The position numbers and the translations under genes are program-made. The notes beneath the pieces were generated by a model that did not search any database, was not told where the DNA came from, and was given only the letters and a program-made list of their open reading frames with translations. From Aliishimia sp963678085 (GTDB lineage Bacteria > Pseudomonadota > Alphaproteobacteria > Rhodobacterales > Rhodobacteraceae), in NCBI GenBank assembly GCA_963678085.1, contig OY782680.1, positions 2,480,001-2,544,000 on the forward strand: a stretch of 64,000 nucleotides of DNA. The letters run 5' to 3'. Below are positions 8,900 to 15,943 of this stretch, piece by piece. The stretch's first letter is position 1; each line of letters starts with the position of its first letter.

Positions 8900-8924
8900 A
8901 CCCAAAGCGTCCCATGATTTCCCA
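8900..8924 (-). promoter_or_regulatory. MraZ-type box cluster C (three repeats)
   Basis: On the mraZ strand, TGGGAAATCATGGGA is followed by CGCTT and TGGGT, giving three TGGGN units at exact 10-bp spacing. This is the classical MraZ operator layout. It lies about 610 bp upstream of mraZ, so the dcw promoter it controls would produce a very long leader. Confidence 0.65.
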
Positions 8925-9277
8925 GATGGCATCGCCGGGAGCGAGTCACCCACCGAACGGTGCTCTCACGCGATCTTAACTCTTGGTGCGTAGAACCAGT
9001 CGCACGAAGCTTCTAAGACGTACGCGTTCAATGTGGCTGGAGCACGGGTGTAGTGGCGCTCATTAAGTCTCTTTCGTCTCGTAACGCGTGGATAGGAAAT
9101 GATGAGCAACCACCGGTTCACCGCTATTGACACGCGGTGTTCATCGAAGTCTGACGGGCCCGTTCCCTGTCCGAATGCTTAGTTTCCCTTATATGATGTG
9201 CAACTCCGGTGGGATTGGCCCAGGCGGGGCATTTTGGCGTGGGCAAAACCCAGTGCAACATGCAATGCGGGCAGGGT

Positions 9278-10351
9278 TTACGCCATGCCGCCCCTCACCA
9301 GCCCGGTCGCGATTTTACTGAAAGCCTCCGCCATCGGGCTGTCCGTCGCCGCAATCGGCGTGCCATTATCCCCCGCCAGCCGGGTTTCAAGATCAATCGG
9401 CAATTGACCCAGCAAGGGCGCGCCCAGCGCCTCGGCCTCAGCCTTCACGCCGCCTGTGCCAAAAATATCATGCACAGCGCCGCAAGTCGGGCAGGTAAAT
9501 TGGGACATATTCTCGATCAATCCCAGCACCGGCGTCTTTAATGTCTTAAACATATCAATCGCCTTGCGCGCATCAAGCAGCGCCACATCTTGCGGGGTCG
9601 AGACCACAATCGCGCCGGTCAGCTCGGTTTTCTGGCACAGCGTCAGCTGCACATCCCCCGTGCCCGGCGGCAGATCGACGATCAAAACATCCAGCTCGCC
9701 CCAAGCCACCTGCCCCAGCATCTGCTGCAGAGCCCCCATCAGCATCGGCCCGCGCCAGACCACCGCCTTGTTCGGATCCATCATGAAGCCAATCGACATG
9801 AGCGTCACCCCATGGGCTTTTAGGGGAATGATGGTTTTTCCATCCGGGTGCGCGCCGGGCCGTTTATTGATGCCCATCATACGCGGCTGGGAGGGGCCAT
9901 AGATATCCGCATCCAAAAGCCCAACGCGCCGCCCTTGGCGCGCCAATGCCACCGCGAGATTTGAGGAGATTGTTGATTTGCCCACGCCCCCTTTTCCAGA
10001 GGCAATGGCCAAAATGCGATCTATCCCAGCAGGCTTGCTTGGTCCGGCTTGGGGCTTGGGATGCCCGCCGATTTTCAGATTTGGCGGCGGCGCTTTGGCA
10101 GCCGGGCCATGCGCCGTCAGCGCCACATGCGCCGAAACCACCCCCGCAACCGAGCAAGCCGCCGCCTCAGCCGCTTTGCGCACCGGCTCCATCGCTTGCG
10201 CCGCCTCCGCACTTGGGGCTTCGATCACAAAATGCGCCGCCCCGCCCTCAAGACGCAACGCGCGGATCATATCCCGGCTCACCAGATCTCCGCCACCGGG
10301 CAGAGAAACGTTCGCGAGCGCCCGCATAATCAGGGATTTCGTATCTGCCAT
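9278..10351 (-). CDS. apbC: Mrp/ApbC-type P-loop Fe-S cluster carrier protein
   Basis: Cytoplasmic Mrp/NBP35-family ATPase that binds and delivers Fe-S clusters. The 357 residues have an N-terminal MIP18/DUF59-like domain (about 1-80), a Pro/Lys-rich linker, then the deviant Walker A SGKGGVGKST (about 120). DADIYGPSQPRM, DLPPGTGDVQLTL and the metal-binding pair CPTCG (about 295) follow. The start MADTKSLIM at 10351 is chosen because AGGAGGCAGGCAGCT lies just upstream; an upstream extension in the same frame lacks family similarity. It is monocistronic, with its 5' side facing the DUF1127 gene. Confidence 0.93.
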   Translation of the reverse strand: MADTKSLIMRALANVSLPGGGDLVSRDMIRALRLEGGAAHFVIEAPSAEAAQAMEPVRKAAEAAACSVAGVVSAHVALTAHGPAAKAPPPNLKIGGHPKPQAGPSKPAGIDRILAIASGKGGVGKSTISSNLAVALARQGRRVGLLDADIYGPSQPRMMGINKRPGAHPDGKTIIPLKAHGVTLMSIGFMMDPNKAVVWRGPMLMGALQQMLGQVAWGELDVLIVDLPPGTGDVQLTLCQKTELTGAIVVSTPQDVALLDARKAIDMFKTLKTPVLGLIENMSQFTCPTCGAVHDIFGTGGVKAEAEALGAPLLGQLPIDLETRLAGDNGTPIAATDSPMAEAFSKIATGLVRGGMA

Positions 10352-10454
10352 AGCTGCCTGCCTCCTATTTTCCAGATGACATGTGCAGCTTAAACGCCAA
10401 AGAACAAGGGCAGGCATCACATATATATGCGACAAATACTCTACCCACACCCCC

Positions 10455-10478
10455 CTTCATTTGGCCAATGAATACCTT
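10455..10478 (-). repeat. Dispersed intergenic repeat, copy 1
   Basis: On the minus strand the 24 bases begin AAGGTATT and end CCAAATGAAG. Closely matching copies lie at 32750-32773 (minus) and 63608-63630 (plus), each beside a C/G-rich stretch with short inverted repeats. All three are intergenic. The region 10352-10668 otherwise holds only the promoter sequences of the flanking divergent genes. Confidence 0.7.
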
Positions 10479-10611
10479 CTTTGATACGGGGCGGGGGTGT
10501 GGAAGGGCAAAACCCCCACTGTACAGGGCTCAGGGACTTGGAGCGGATTTGGCATAGCTAACAAGATCTTAATCATGCAACCCGCGCATAGCTGCAATGC
10601 AGCATTGATAA

Positions 10612-10640
10612 TTGTGCGAGCGCAGCGTTGGCGCTATCTA
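10612..10640 (+). promoter_or_regulatory. Candidate promoter of the DUF1127/CcsR-like locus
   Basis: TTGTGC (10612-10617) and TATCTA (10635-10640) are separated by 17 bp and sit about 30 bp before the DUF1127 start. In R. sphaeroides the equivalent locus is driven by RpoHI/RpoHII stress sigma factors. Which sigma factor acts here cannot be decided by eye. Confidence 0.4.
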
Positions 10641-10668
10641 TGGGGCATACAAAGTAATGAGGCCCGAT

Positions 10669-10887
10669 ATGGCATTTTACACAGACACCGTTGGTAAAGA
10701 CGCAAGCCTGCTTGCGCGCACGCTCGCAGCGCTTTCAGATCGGCTTGGTCACATCTCTGAGCTCCTCGTTCGCCGCAAGGTAGAGCGCACAACATATTTT
10801 GAGCTTTCCGCTCTGTCGGATCGTGAATTGAACGATCTGGGCATCGCACGCTGCGACATCCGCAGAATTGCGCGCGAGACGGCCTAG
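10669..10887 (+). CDS. DUF1127 small protein (CcaF1-like)
   Basis: A 72-residue protein with the C-terminal DUF1127 pattern LSALSDRELNDLGIARCDIRRIARE (split here as residues about 45-70). Arg-rich DUF1127 proteins of this kind include CcaF1 of Rhodobacter sphaeroides, an RNA-binding protein acting on the sRNAs encoded just downstream. The ATG at 10669 is chosen because TGAGG lies six bases upstream; an in-frame ATG at 10657 is possible. Immediately downstream are two hairpins with CCTCCTCCC loops, exactly the neighbourhood of ccaF1. It is probably transcribed with them from one stress-responsive promoter. Confidence 0.85.
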   Translation: MAFYTDTVGKDASLLARTLAALSDRLGHISELLVRRKVERTTYFELSALSDRELNDLGIARCDIRRIARETA

Positions 10888-10903
10888 TAGGGTCTAAGGT
10901 TCG

Positions 10904-10931
10904 GGTGCCCCCTCCTCCTCCCTGGGGTATC
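10904..10931 (+). ncRNA. CcsR/cuckoo-type stem-loop 1 (CCTCCTCCC loop)
   Basis: GGTGCCCC (10904-10911) pairs with GGGGTATC (10924-10931), with two G-T pairs, around a 12-base loop containing CCTCCTCCC (10914-10922). This anti-Shine-Dalgarno loop is the hallmark of the CcsR (cuckoo) sRNA family that follows DUF1127 genes in Rhodobacteraceae. It begins 16 bases after the DUF1127 stop. Confidence 0.7.
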
Positions 10932-10940
10932 TGCAAAGTG

Positions 10941-10990
10941 ACGGCGGTAGTGCTTTCCTCCTCCCTAGCACTGCCGCCGTTTCCTTTTTG
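10941..10990 (+). ncRNA. CcsR/cuckoo-type stem-loop 2, also the terminator
   Basis: A 14-bp stem (10941-10954 with 10967-10980, one T-G pair) closes a 12-base loop holding a second CCTCCTCCC (10957-10965). It is followed by TTCCTTTTTG. It therefore acts both as a second anti-Shine-Dalgarno module and as the intrinsic terminator of the DUF1127 transcript. R. sphaeroides has four such RNAs in tandem; two are visible here. Confidence 0.75.
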
Positions 10991-11003
10991 ATACTCCATC
11001 GAC

Positions 11004-11028
11004 CCAAAAAGTGGGGATCGGTTTTCGG
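11004..11028 (+). repeat. Alphaproteobacterial AAAAAGTGGG...CGGTTTT repeat, copy 1
   Basis: The element runs from CCAAAAAGTGGG to CGGTTTTCGG. A matching copy is at 46341-46366 in inverse orientation. This consensus (AAAGTGGG, two or three bases, CCGGTTTT) is common between genes in alphaproteobacteria. It lies between the two convergent 3' ends of the DUF1127 locus and the helicase gene. Confidence 0.6.
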
Positions 11029-11059
11029 ATAAGTTGATGGAAGAATAGGAAAGAAACGA

Positions 11060-13492
11060 TCAAAACGGCACATCGTCGCTGGCGGTGATGAATTTCGCCA
11101 CAACCTTTTTCACACCCGCTTTTTCGAACTCGATCTCAAGCTTGTCGCCGTCAATCGCGAGCACCGCGCCATATCCGAATTTCTGATGAAAGACGCGCGC
11201 ACCGGGGGCAAAGCTGGCAATCACCTCTGCATCAATAACCGTATTGCGCGCCCCGCGCGGCTGGCTGGTTTTGCGCGCACCGATATTGTCTTGCATGCGC
11301 TTCCAGCCCGGCGAGTTATAGACATCCGCCGAGCTCACGCGCGCCTCAAGGCCCGATGACACTTTGGGTGCAGCCGCCCCATAACCACCGCCATAAAGCC
11401 CCGGCGGGGTGAGAACCTCGACATGTTCCTCGGGCAGCTCATCAATAAAGCGGGACGGCATCGCATTTTGCCATTGCCCGAAAACCCGGCGATTGCCCAC
11501 AAAAGAAATCGTGCAAATCTCTTCGGCGCGGGTGATTCCCACATAGGCCAAGCGCCGCTCTTCTTCGAGCCCCTTGATCCCGCTTTCATCCATAGAGCGC
11601 TGCGAGGGGAACAGCCCATCCTCCCAACCGGGCAAAAACACCATGGGAAATTCCAGCCCCTTGGCCGCGTGCAGCGTCATGATCGAGACCTTGGCGCTGC
11701 TATCCTCGCTGGCATTATCCATCACCAGGCTCACATGCTCTAGAAACCCTTGCAGATTTTCAAAGCTTTCCAGCGCTTTGACCAGCTCTTTAAGGTTTTC
11801 CAACCGCCCCGGCGCCTCAGGCGTTTTGTCATTCTGCCACATGGTGGTGTAGCCCGATTCGTCCAGGATGATCTCGGCCAGCTCCATATGGCTTACGGTA
11901 GGTTTCGCATACTCTAGTTTGAATGCCTTTGAGAAATCCCCCTCTTCGGTGATCCCCAAATCCTCTTCAATAACTCGCTCAAGAGGACCAGTAAGCATTG
12001 AACTCCAGCGTCGCAATCCTTCTAATAACTTACGGAGTTCAGCACCGCCGCGCCCCTTGATAAGCCCGGCCTCAATCGCAAGCCGCGCGCCCTCAACAAG
12101 GGAAACGCCATTGGAGCGCGCCGTGACCTGAATCACCTGCTGCGCCTTATCCCCAAGGCCCCGCTTGGGCGTGTTCACAATCCTCTCAAAGGCCAGATCA
12201 TCATCGGGTGAGGTCACAATGCGAAAATAGGCCATGGCATCGCGAATCTCCATGCGCTCATAAAAGCGCGGGCCGCCAATCACCCGATAAGGCAGACCAA
12301 TGGTCAAAAAACGATCCTCAAAGGCGCGCATTTGATGGGAGGCGCGCACGAGAATCGCCATCTCATTCAAAGAATAGGGGCGTTGCCCGCGCGTGCCCCT
12401 TTGCGCCGCCTCAATTTCTTCGCCGATCCAGCGCGCCTCTTCCTCGCCATCCCAATGCCCGATGAGACGAACCTTCTCCCCGCCCGGCGCATCGGTCCAA
12501 AGCTCTTTGCCAAGCCGCCCCTGATTGCCGCGAATAACCCCCGAGGCAGCGGCGAGAATATGCGCGGTGGAGCGATAATTCTGCTCTAGCCGCACCACAT
12601 GGGCGCCCGGAAAATCCTTTTCAAAGCGCAGGATATTGCCCACCTCGGCCCCGCGCCAGCCATAGATCGATTGATCATCATCGCCCACGCAGCAGATATT
12701 CTTATGCCCGCCCGCGAGCAGGCGCAGCCATAGATATTGCGCCACATTGGTATCTTGATACTCGTCCACCAGGATATAGGCGAACCAGCGTTGATATTGT
12801 TCCAGCACATCTGGGTGGGTCTGAAAGATCGTGACCATATGCAAAAGCAAGTCGCCAAAATCGCAGGCATTCAGTTCGAGCAGCCGCTGCTGGTAAGCCG
12901 CATAAAGCGCAGGAGCGCGGCCATTATAAGCGCTCGCATCAGCAACGGGGATCTTGCTGGGCGTGAGCGCGCGGTTCTTCCAGCTATCGATCACGCCCGC
13001 AAGCTGCCGGGCAGGCCAGCGTTTCTCATCGATTCCGGCCGCCGCGATAAGCTGCTTGAGCAGGCGAATCTGATCATCCGTGTCCAGAATGGTAAAGTTG
13101 GATTTCAGCCCAATCAGCTCACCATGGCGGCGCAAAAGCTTGACGCAGATCGCGTGAAAGGTGCCCATCCATGGCATGCCCTCAATCGGCTGGCCCAGCA
13201 TTTGCCCCACACGGATCTTCATCTCTTTGGCGGCTTTATTGGTGAACGTCACCGCAAGGATCTCATTGGGGCGCGCAAGGCCCTGGCTCAAAAGATGCAC
13301 GATCCGGGCGGTCAAAGCGCGGGTCTTGCCCGTACCCGCGCCCGCCAGCATCAAAACCGGGCCATCCGTTTGCTCAACCGCCGCGCGCTGCGCCGGGTTC
13401 AGCCCCTCAAGATAAGGCATAGGCCGCGCCGCCATGGCCCGCGCGGACAGCGATGCGCGCTCAAACGCGTCTATATCATCAAAACTGCTCAT
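11060..13492 (-). CDS. uvrD: UvrD/PcrA-type ATP-dependent DNA helicase
   Basis: Superfamily 1A 3'-5' DNA helicase of nucleotide excision and mismatch repair. The 810 residues show motif I AGAGTGKTRALT (about 50), motif Ia TFTNKAAKEM, motif II VDEYQDTN (about 240), motif III GDDDQSIYGWRGA and motif IV EQNYRS. Motif V (TLHAAKGLEF) and motif VI (EERRLAYVGITRAEE) complete the set. A C-terminal Tudor-like tail (HQKFGYGAVLAIDGDKLEIEF) is typical for UvrD/PcrA. Start MSSFDDIDAFERA at 13492 is preferred over an in-frame ATG four codons earlier. No other gene is on its transcript. Confidence 0.95.
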   Translation of the reverse strand: MSSFDDIDAFERASLSARAMAARPMPYLEGLNPAQRAAVEQTDGPVLMLAGAGTGKTRALTARIVHLLSQGLARPNEILAVTFTNKAAKEMKIRVGQMLGQPIEGMPWMGTFHAICVKLLRRHGELIGLKSNFTILDTDDQIRLLKQLIAAAGIDEKRWPARQLAGVIDSWKNRALTPSKIPVADASAYNGRAPALYAAYQQRLLELNACDFGDLLLHMVTIFQTHPDVLEQYQRWFAYILVDEYQDTNVAQYLWLRLLAGGHKNICCVGDDDQSIYGWRGAEVGNILRFEKDFPGAHVVRLEQNYRSTAHILAAASGVIRGNQGRLGKELWTDAPGGEKVRLIGHWDGEEEARWIGEEIEAAQRGTRGQRPYSLNEMAILVRASHQMRAFEDRFLTIGLPYRVIGGPRFYERMEIRDAMAYFRIVTSPDDDLAFERIVNTPKRGLGDKAQQVIQVTARSNGVSLVEGARLAIEAGLIKGRGGAELRKLLEGLRRWSSMLTGPLERVIEEDLGITEEGDFSKAFKLEYAKPTVSHMELAEIILDESGYTTMWQNDKTPEAPGRLENLKELVKALESFENLQGFLEHVSLVMDNASEDSSAKVSIMTLHAAKGLEFPMVFLPGWEDGLFPSQRSMDESGIKGLEEERRLAYVGITRAEEICTISFVGNRRVFGQWQNAMPSRFIDELPEEHVEVLTPPGLYGGGYGAAAPKVSSGLEARVSSADVYNSPGWKRMQDNIGARKTSQPRGARNTVIDAEVIASFAPGARVFHQKFGYGAVLAIDGDKLEIEFEKAGVKKVVAKFITASDDVPF

Positions 13493-13547
13493 AGGCCAAA
13501 GCATAGCGCGCCGCGATCAAAAGCGAAACCCGTTCGACAAATGTTCC

Positions 13548-14003
13548 TTAGCGGGCCAACGTCAGGGGCGGCAGATTTGGGGACGGTGGCTGCAGGGCCT
13601 GGAAATCACTCTCACTTGCGCGGGATCCAAGCGCGCCGAGCTGGGCTGGGCGAAACGCGGCAAGCACCATCTGCAGAGCAGTTTCCACAGGCAGAGCCCG
13701 ATCCACAATCGCATGCAGAGAGGGGTAAAGAAATGGCAAATCCCGCTGATCCTGCGCCACATGATCACTGCGCAAAACGCAAGCGATGTTTTTGTTTAGA
13801 CTGTGGTCCGGCTCTAGAAAATACGTCAATAATGGCCCCACGCAACGCGCATCGATAATCAAAATATCAATGTGATTGCGCAACAGGATGTCCTGCGCCG
13901 CCTGCGGTGACGTGGTGCCCGTGACCAAGACCCCGGCCTGAAGGCCGATGGTCATCAAATGATCCAATTCCCAAAACACGGAGGAGAGCGTTAAGGCGCG
14001 CAT
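13548..14003 (-). CDS. Degenerate receiver-domain-like protein
   Basis: The 151-residue product (start MRALTLSSVFWELDHLM at 14003) is not assigned to a named family. Its pattern VLVTGTTSPQAAQDILLRNHIDILIIDARCVG looks like the beta-alpha-beta core of a CheY-type receiver. The acidic cluster normally at the N-terminal strand is missing, but an Asp is kept in ILIIDA. It ends in a Pro-rich tail (QALQPPSPNLPPL). No kinase or output domain is adjacent. It is transcribed toward the uvrD 5' end and divergently from the FMN dehydrogenase. The receiver assignment is inference from pattern only. Confidence 0.55.
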   Translation of the reverse strand: MRALTLSSVFWELDHLMTIGLQAGVLVTGTTSPQAAQDILLRNHIDILIIDARCVGPLLTYFLEPDHSLNKNIACVLRSDHVAQDQRDLPFLYPSLHAIVDRALPVETALQMVLAAFRPAQLGALGSRASESDFQALQPPSPNLPPLTLAR

Positions 14004-14132
14004 AATCTTTCCCAAAAACAAGTGGCACAAACGAGAATGCAGCATAGCCCAAAGCCCTTAATTTTGGGTCAAAGGATAAAAGAGCGCGCGAGGCGCTGGA
14101 CATTTGCGGGAGCAAGCGGCTCTATCGGCGCT

Positions 14133-15275
14133 ATGGATCTGAACACGAAATACCCGAGCTTGCTCGATTTGAAGGCCCGCGCCAAACGGCGCATCCCGAA
14201 ATTTGTCTGGGAATATCTAGATAGCGGCACCGGGGAGGAGCGCGCGAAAGCGCGCAACCGCTACTGCCTGGATCAAGTGCAAATGCAGCCCTCGATCCTA
14301 CATGGCGAGTTCGACCCGGACCTGAGCGCAGACCTGCTTGGCACGCGCTACCCTCTGCCCTTCGGCATCGCGCCGGTTGGCATGTCCGGGTTGATTTGGC
14401 CAGACGCCGAGTCGGCCCTCGCGCGCGCTGGCGCGCGCCACAACATTCCCTACTGCTTGTCCAGCGTCGCCACACGCGCGCCAGAAGACCTAAAAGGTCT
14501 TCTGGGCACGCATGGCTGGTTCCAAATGTATCCCCCCCGCGATGAGGCCATTCGACAAGACGTGCTGGATCGCGCCAGGGAAGCAGGGTTTTCAACCCTG
14601 GTGCTCACCGTGGATGTGCCCGTGGCCTCGCGGCGCGAGCGCCAGCTGCGCTCGGGCCTGACCAACCCGCCGCGGCTTACGCCGCGGCTTTTGGCGCAGG
14701 TCGCTACGCGACCTGCTTGGGCCCGCGGGATTATGCGGAATGGGCGCATGCCACGCATGCGCATGCTCGACAAATATATCTCGGGCGAGCAGGCAGGCCT
14801 GCCGCCTACGGCACATGTGGGATATTTGCTGCGCACATCTCCAGATTGGGAATATTTGCACTGGCTCAGGCGGGCCTGGAAAGGCCCGCTGATTGTGAAG
14901 GGCGTGCTGCGGGCTCAGGACGCCGCGCCGCTTACAGCGGCGGGCGTGGATGCGATTTGGGTCTCAAATCATGCGGGGCGACAATTTGATGCAGCCCCAG
15001 CCACAATCAATGCTCTGCCCGCCATCCGAGCAGCGACGAAATTACCGATCATTTTTGACAGCGGAATTGAGGGCGGATTAGATATCTTGCGCGCAATTGG
15101 GCTGGGGGCTAATTTTGTTATGCTAGGCCGCGCTTGGCATTACGCCTTGGGCGCTTTGGGGCCGCGAAGCGGCCCCGATCATCTGGTACATATTTTGCGC
15201 GAAGATCTCATCGCAAATATGGGCCAGCTTGGCGCGCGTCGCCTCAAAGATGTCGTCGTATCTGACTTTGGCTAA
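14133..15275 (+). CDS. lldD: FMN-dependent alpha-hydroxy-acid dehydrogenase (L-lactate dehydrogenase-like)
   Basis: TIM-barrel flavoenzyme of the LldD/glycolate oxidase family that oxidises L-2-hydroxy acids, most likely L-lactate. The 380 residues have PFGIAPVGMSGLIWP (FMN phosphate region), YCLSSVATRAPED, WFQMYPP and TVDVPVASRRERQLRSG. The catalytic His lies in WVSNHAGRQFD and FDSGIEGGLDILRA follows. The usual NHGGRQLD reads NHAGRQFD here, a mild variant. The start at 14133 (MDLNTKYPSLLDLKARAKRR) matches the family. The coding sequence is peppered with perfect hairpins with 3-4-base loops. Its last four bases overlap the 3' end of the convergent lipoprotein gene. Confidence 0.85.
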   Translation: MDLNTKYPSLLDLKARAKRRIPKFVWEYLDSGTGEERAKARNRYCLDQVQMQPSILHGEFDPDLSADLLGTRYPLPFGIAPVGMSGLIWPDAESALARAGARHNIPYCLSSVATRAPEDLKGLLGTHGWFQMYPPRDEAIRQDVLDRAREAGFSTLVLTVDVPVASRRERQLRSGLTNPPRLTPRLLAQVATRPAWARGIMRNGRMPRMRMLDKYISGEQAGLPPTAHVGYLLRTSPDWEYLHWLRRAWKGPLIVKGVLRAQDAAPLTAAGVDAIWVSNHAGRQFDAAPATINALPAIRAATKLPIIFDSGIEGGLDILRAIGLGANFVMLGRAWHYALGALGPRSGPDHLVHILREDLIANMGQLGARRLKDVVVSDFG

Positions 15276-15314
15276 GGCGCTCCGCGCCGCTCTTGCGGGC
15301 GGATCGCCCGCAAG
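14240..15314. repeat. Series of perfect short-loop inverted repeats in and after lldD
   Basis: Perfect hairpins are visible at 14240-14255 (6-bp stem, loop GAAA), 14481-14505 (11 bp, loop AAA), 14669-14688 (8 bp, loop TTAC), 14696-14716 (9 bp, loop TAC) and 14744-14762 (8 bp, loop CAC). Others are an 8-bp stem with loop GGAA near 14870-14889, 15158-15176 (8 bp, loop GAA) and 15292-15314 (10 bp, loop GAT). Almost all lie inside coding sequence, so they are not terminators. Confidence 0.8.
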
Positions 15315-15841
15315 CCTGTGAAGAATTCAAATGAGACGCTCTCTTGCGCAAGGCGCACGCCGTTCTTGTTTAACAGATGAACCGCAAACCCTTGCTTCAC
15401 CTTATAATATTGGGCGCAAACCTTGCCCATGCTCTCATTCACGGGCCGCGACGCGCCAAAGAGAATGACCTCTGTAGGGCGCTCAAAAGTGGAGTGAACC
15501 AGCTCCATATCCTGTGCATTCAGGCAGCTTCTATCCCCTTCAAAAGCCGCGCGGCTGGTGAGGGTCATCGAGGAGGGTCGACGCGTTGGCACAGCGCGAA
15601 CCGAGGAGGTTTCGCGCAGATAAACGACATCTTGCCACAGGGTCCAATCCATAATCGAGGCGCAGGAATTGTCCCTGGGGTGATAGTCAAAACAGATCCT
15701 CTGACCTTCGTGTTGATCAAAAATCTGGGCTGCTGAAACCTGCTTTCCAGGGGGGATCTCAGCCTCCAAAATCCTCTCAGTTGGCGCGCAACCTGATAGC
15801 GCCAAACACAGCAAAACCGCACCCAAAATACCGCGAAACAT
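15272..15841 (-). CDS. Predicted outer-membrane or periplasmic lipoprotein, function unknown
   Basis: The product (189 residues from ATG 15841) begins MFRGILGAVLLCLALSGC, a signal peptide with lipobox LSGC, so the mature protein should be lipidated at Cys. No domain is recognised; two Cys residues downstream (RICFDYHPRDNSCAS) could form a disulfide. Two in-frame ATGs lie upstream (15853, 15859), but the earliest sits inside a perfect 16-bp palindrome and would add residues before the signal peptide. It is divergent from pyruvate carboxylase and convergent with lldD, overlapping its stop by four bases. Confidence 0.75.
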   Translation of the reverse strand: MFRGILGAVLLCLALSGCAPTERILEAEIPPGKQVSAAQIFDQHEGQRICFDYHPRDNSCASIMDWTLWQDVVYLRETSSVRAVPTRRPSSMTLTSRAAFEGDRSCLNAQDMELVHSTFERPTEVILFGASRPVNESMGKVCAQYYKVKQGFAVHLLNKNGVRLAQESVSFEFFTGLRAIRPQERRGAP

Positions 15842-15855
15842 AACCGCACCCATTA

Positions 15856-15871
15856 ACATATGCGCATATGT
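15856..15871. promoter_or_regulatory. 16-bp perfect palindrome between lipoprotein gene and pyc
   Basis: ACATATGCGCATATGT is a perfect palindrome lying about 70 bp upstream of the pyc start and next to the divergent lipoprotein start. Its position suggests an operator for a dimeric regulator, but no regulator gene is adjacent and I do not recognise the motif. Confidence 0.4.
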
Positions 15872-15943
15872 ACCAAACTATCGGTATTGCGCCCCTCTTA
15901 CCAATGCCTATTGTGCCACAACTTAAGTTAAGAAGGAGTTCAC

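Larger units (their letters stand above)
8379..9277. other. Long non-coding region upstream of mraZ
   Basis: About 900 bases hold no convincing gene. The part nearest mraZ carries the UpsM-like leader and the three MraZ box clusters. The remainder (about 8990-9270) shows no RNA family or coding pattern that I recognise. A conserved RNase P RNA core motif was looked for and not seen. A short hairpin (CACCG-TT-CGGTG, near 8953-8964) is the only clear structure in that part. Confidence 0.6.

Noticed and set aside
8690..8953. 87-codon open frame on the minus strand upstream of mraZ
   Set aside because: It covers two MraZ box clusters, and the peptide shows no pattern of a real protein.
8379..9277. 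RNase P RNA gene expected upstream of mraZ in some alphaproteobacteria
   Set aside because: The conserved core (GAGGAAAGTCCGGGC type) is not present on either strand.
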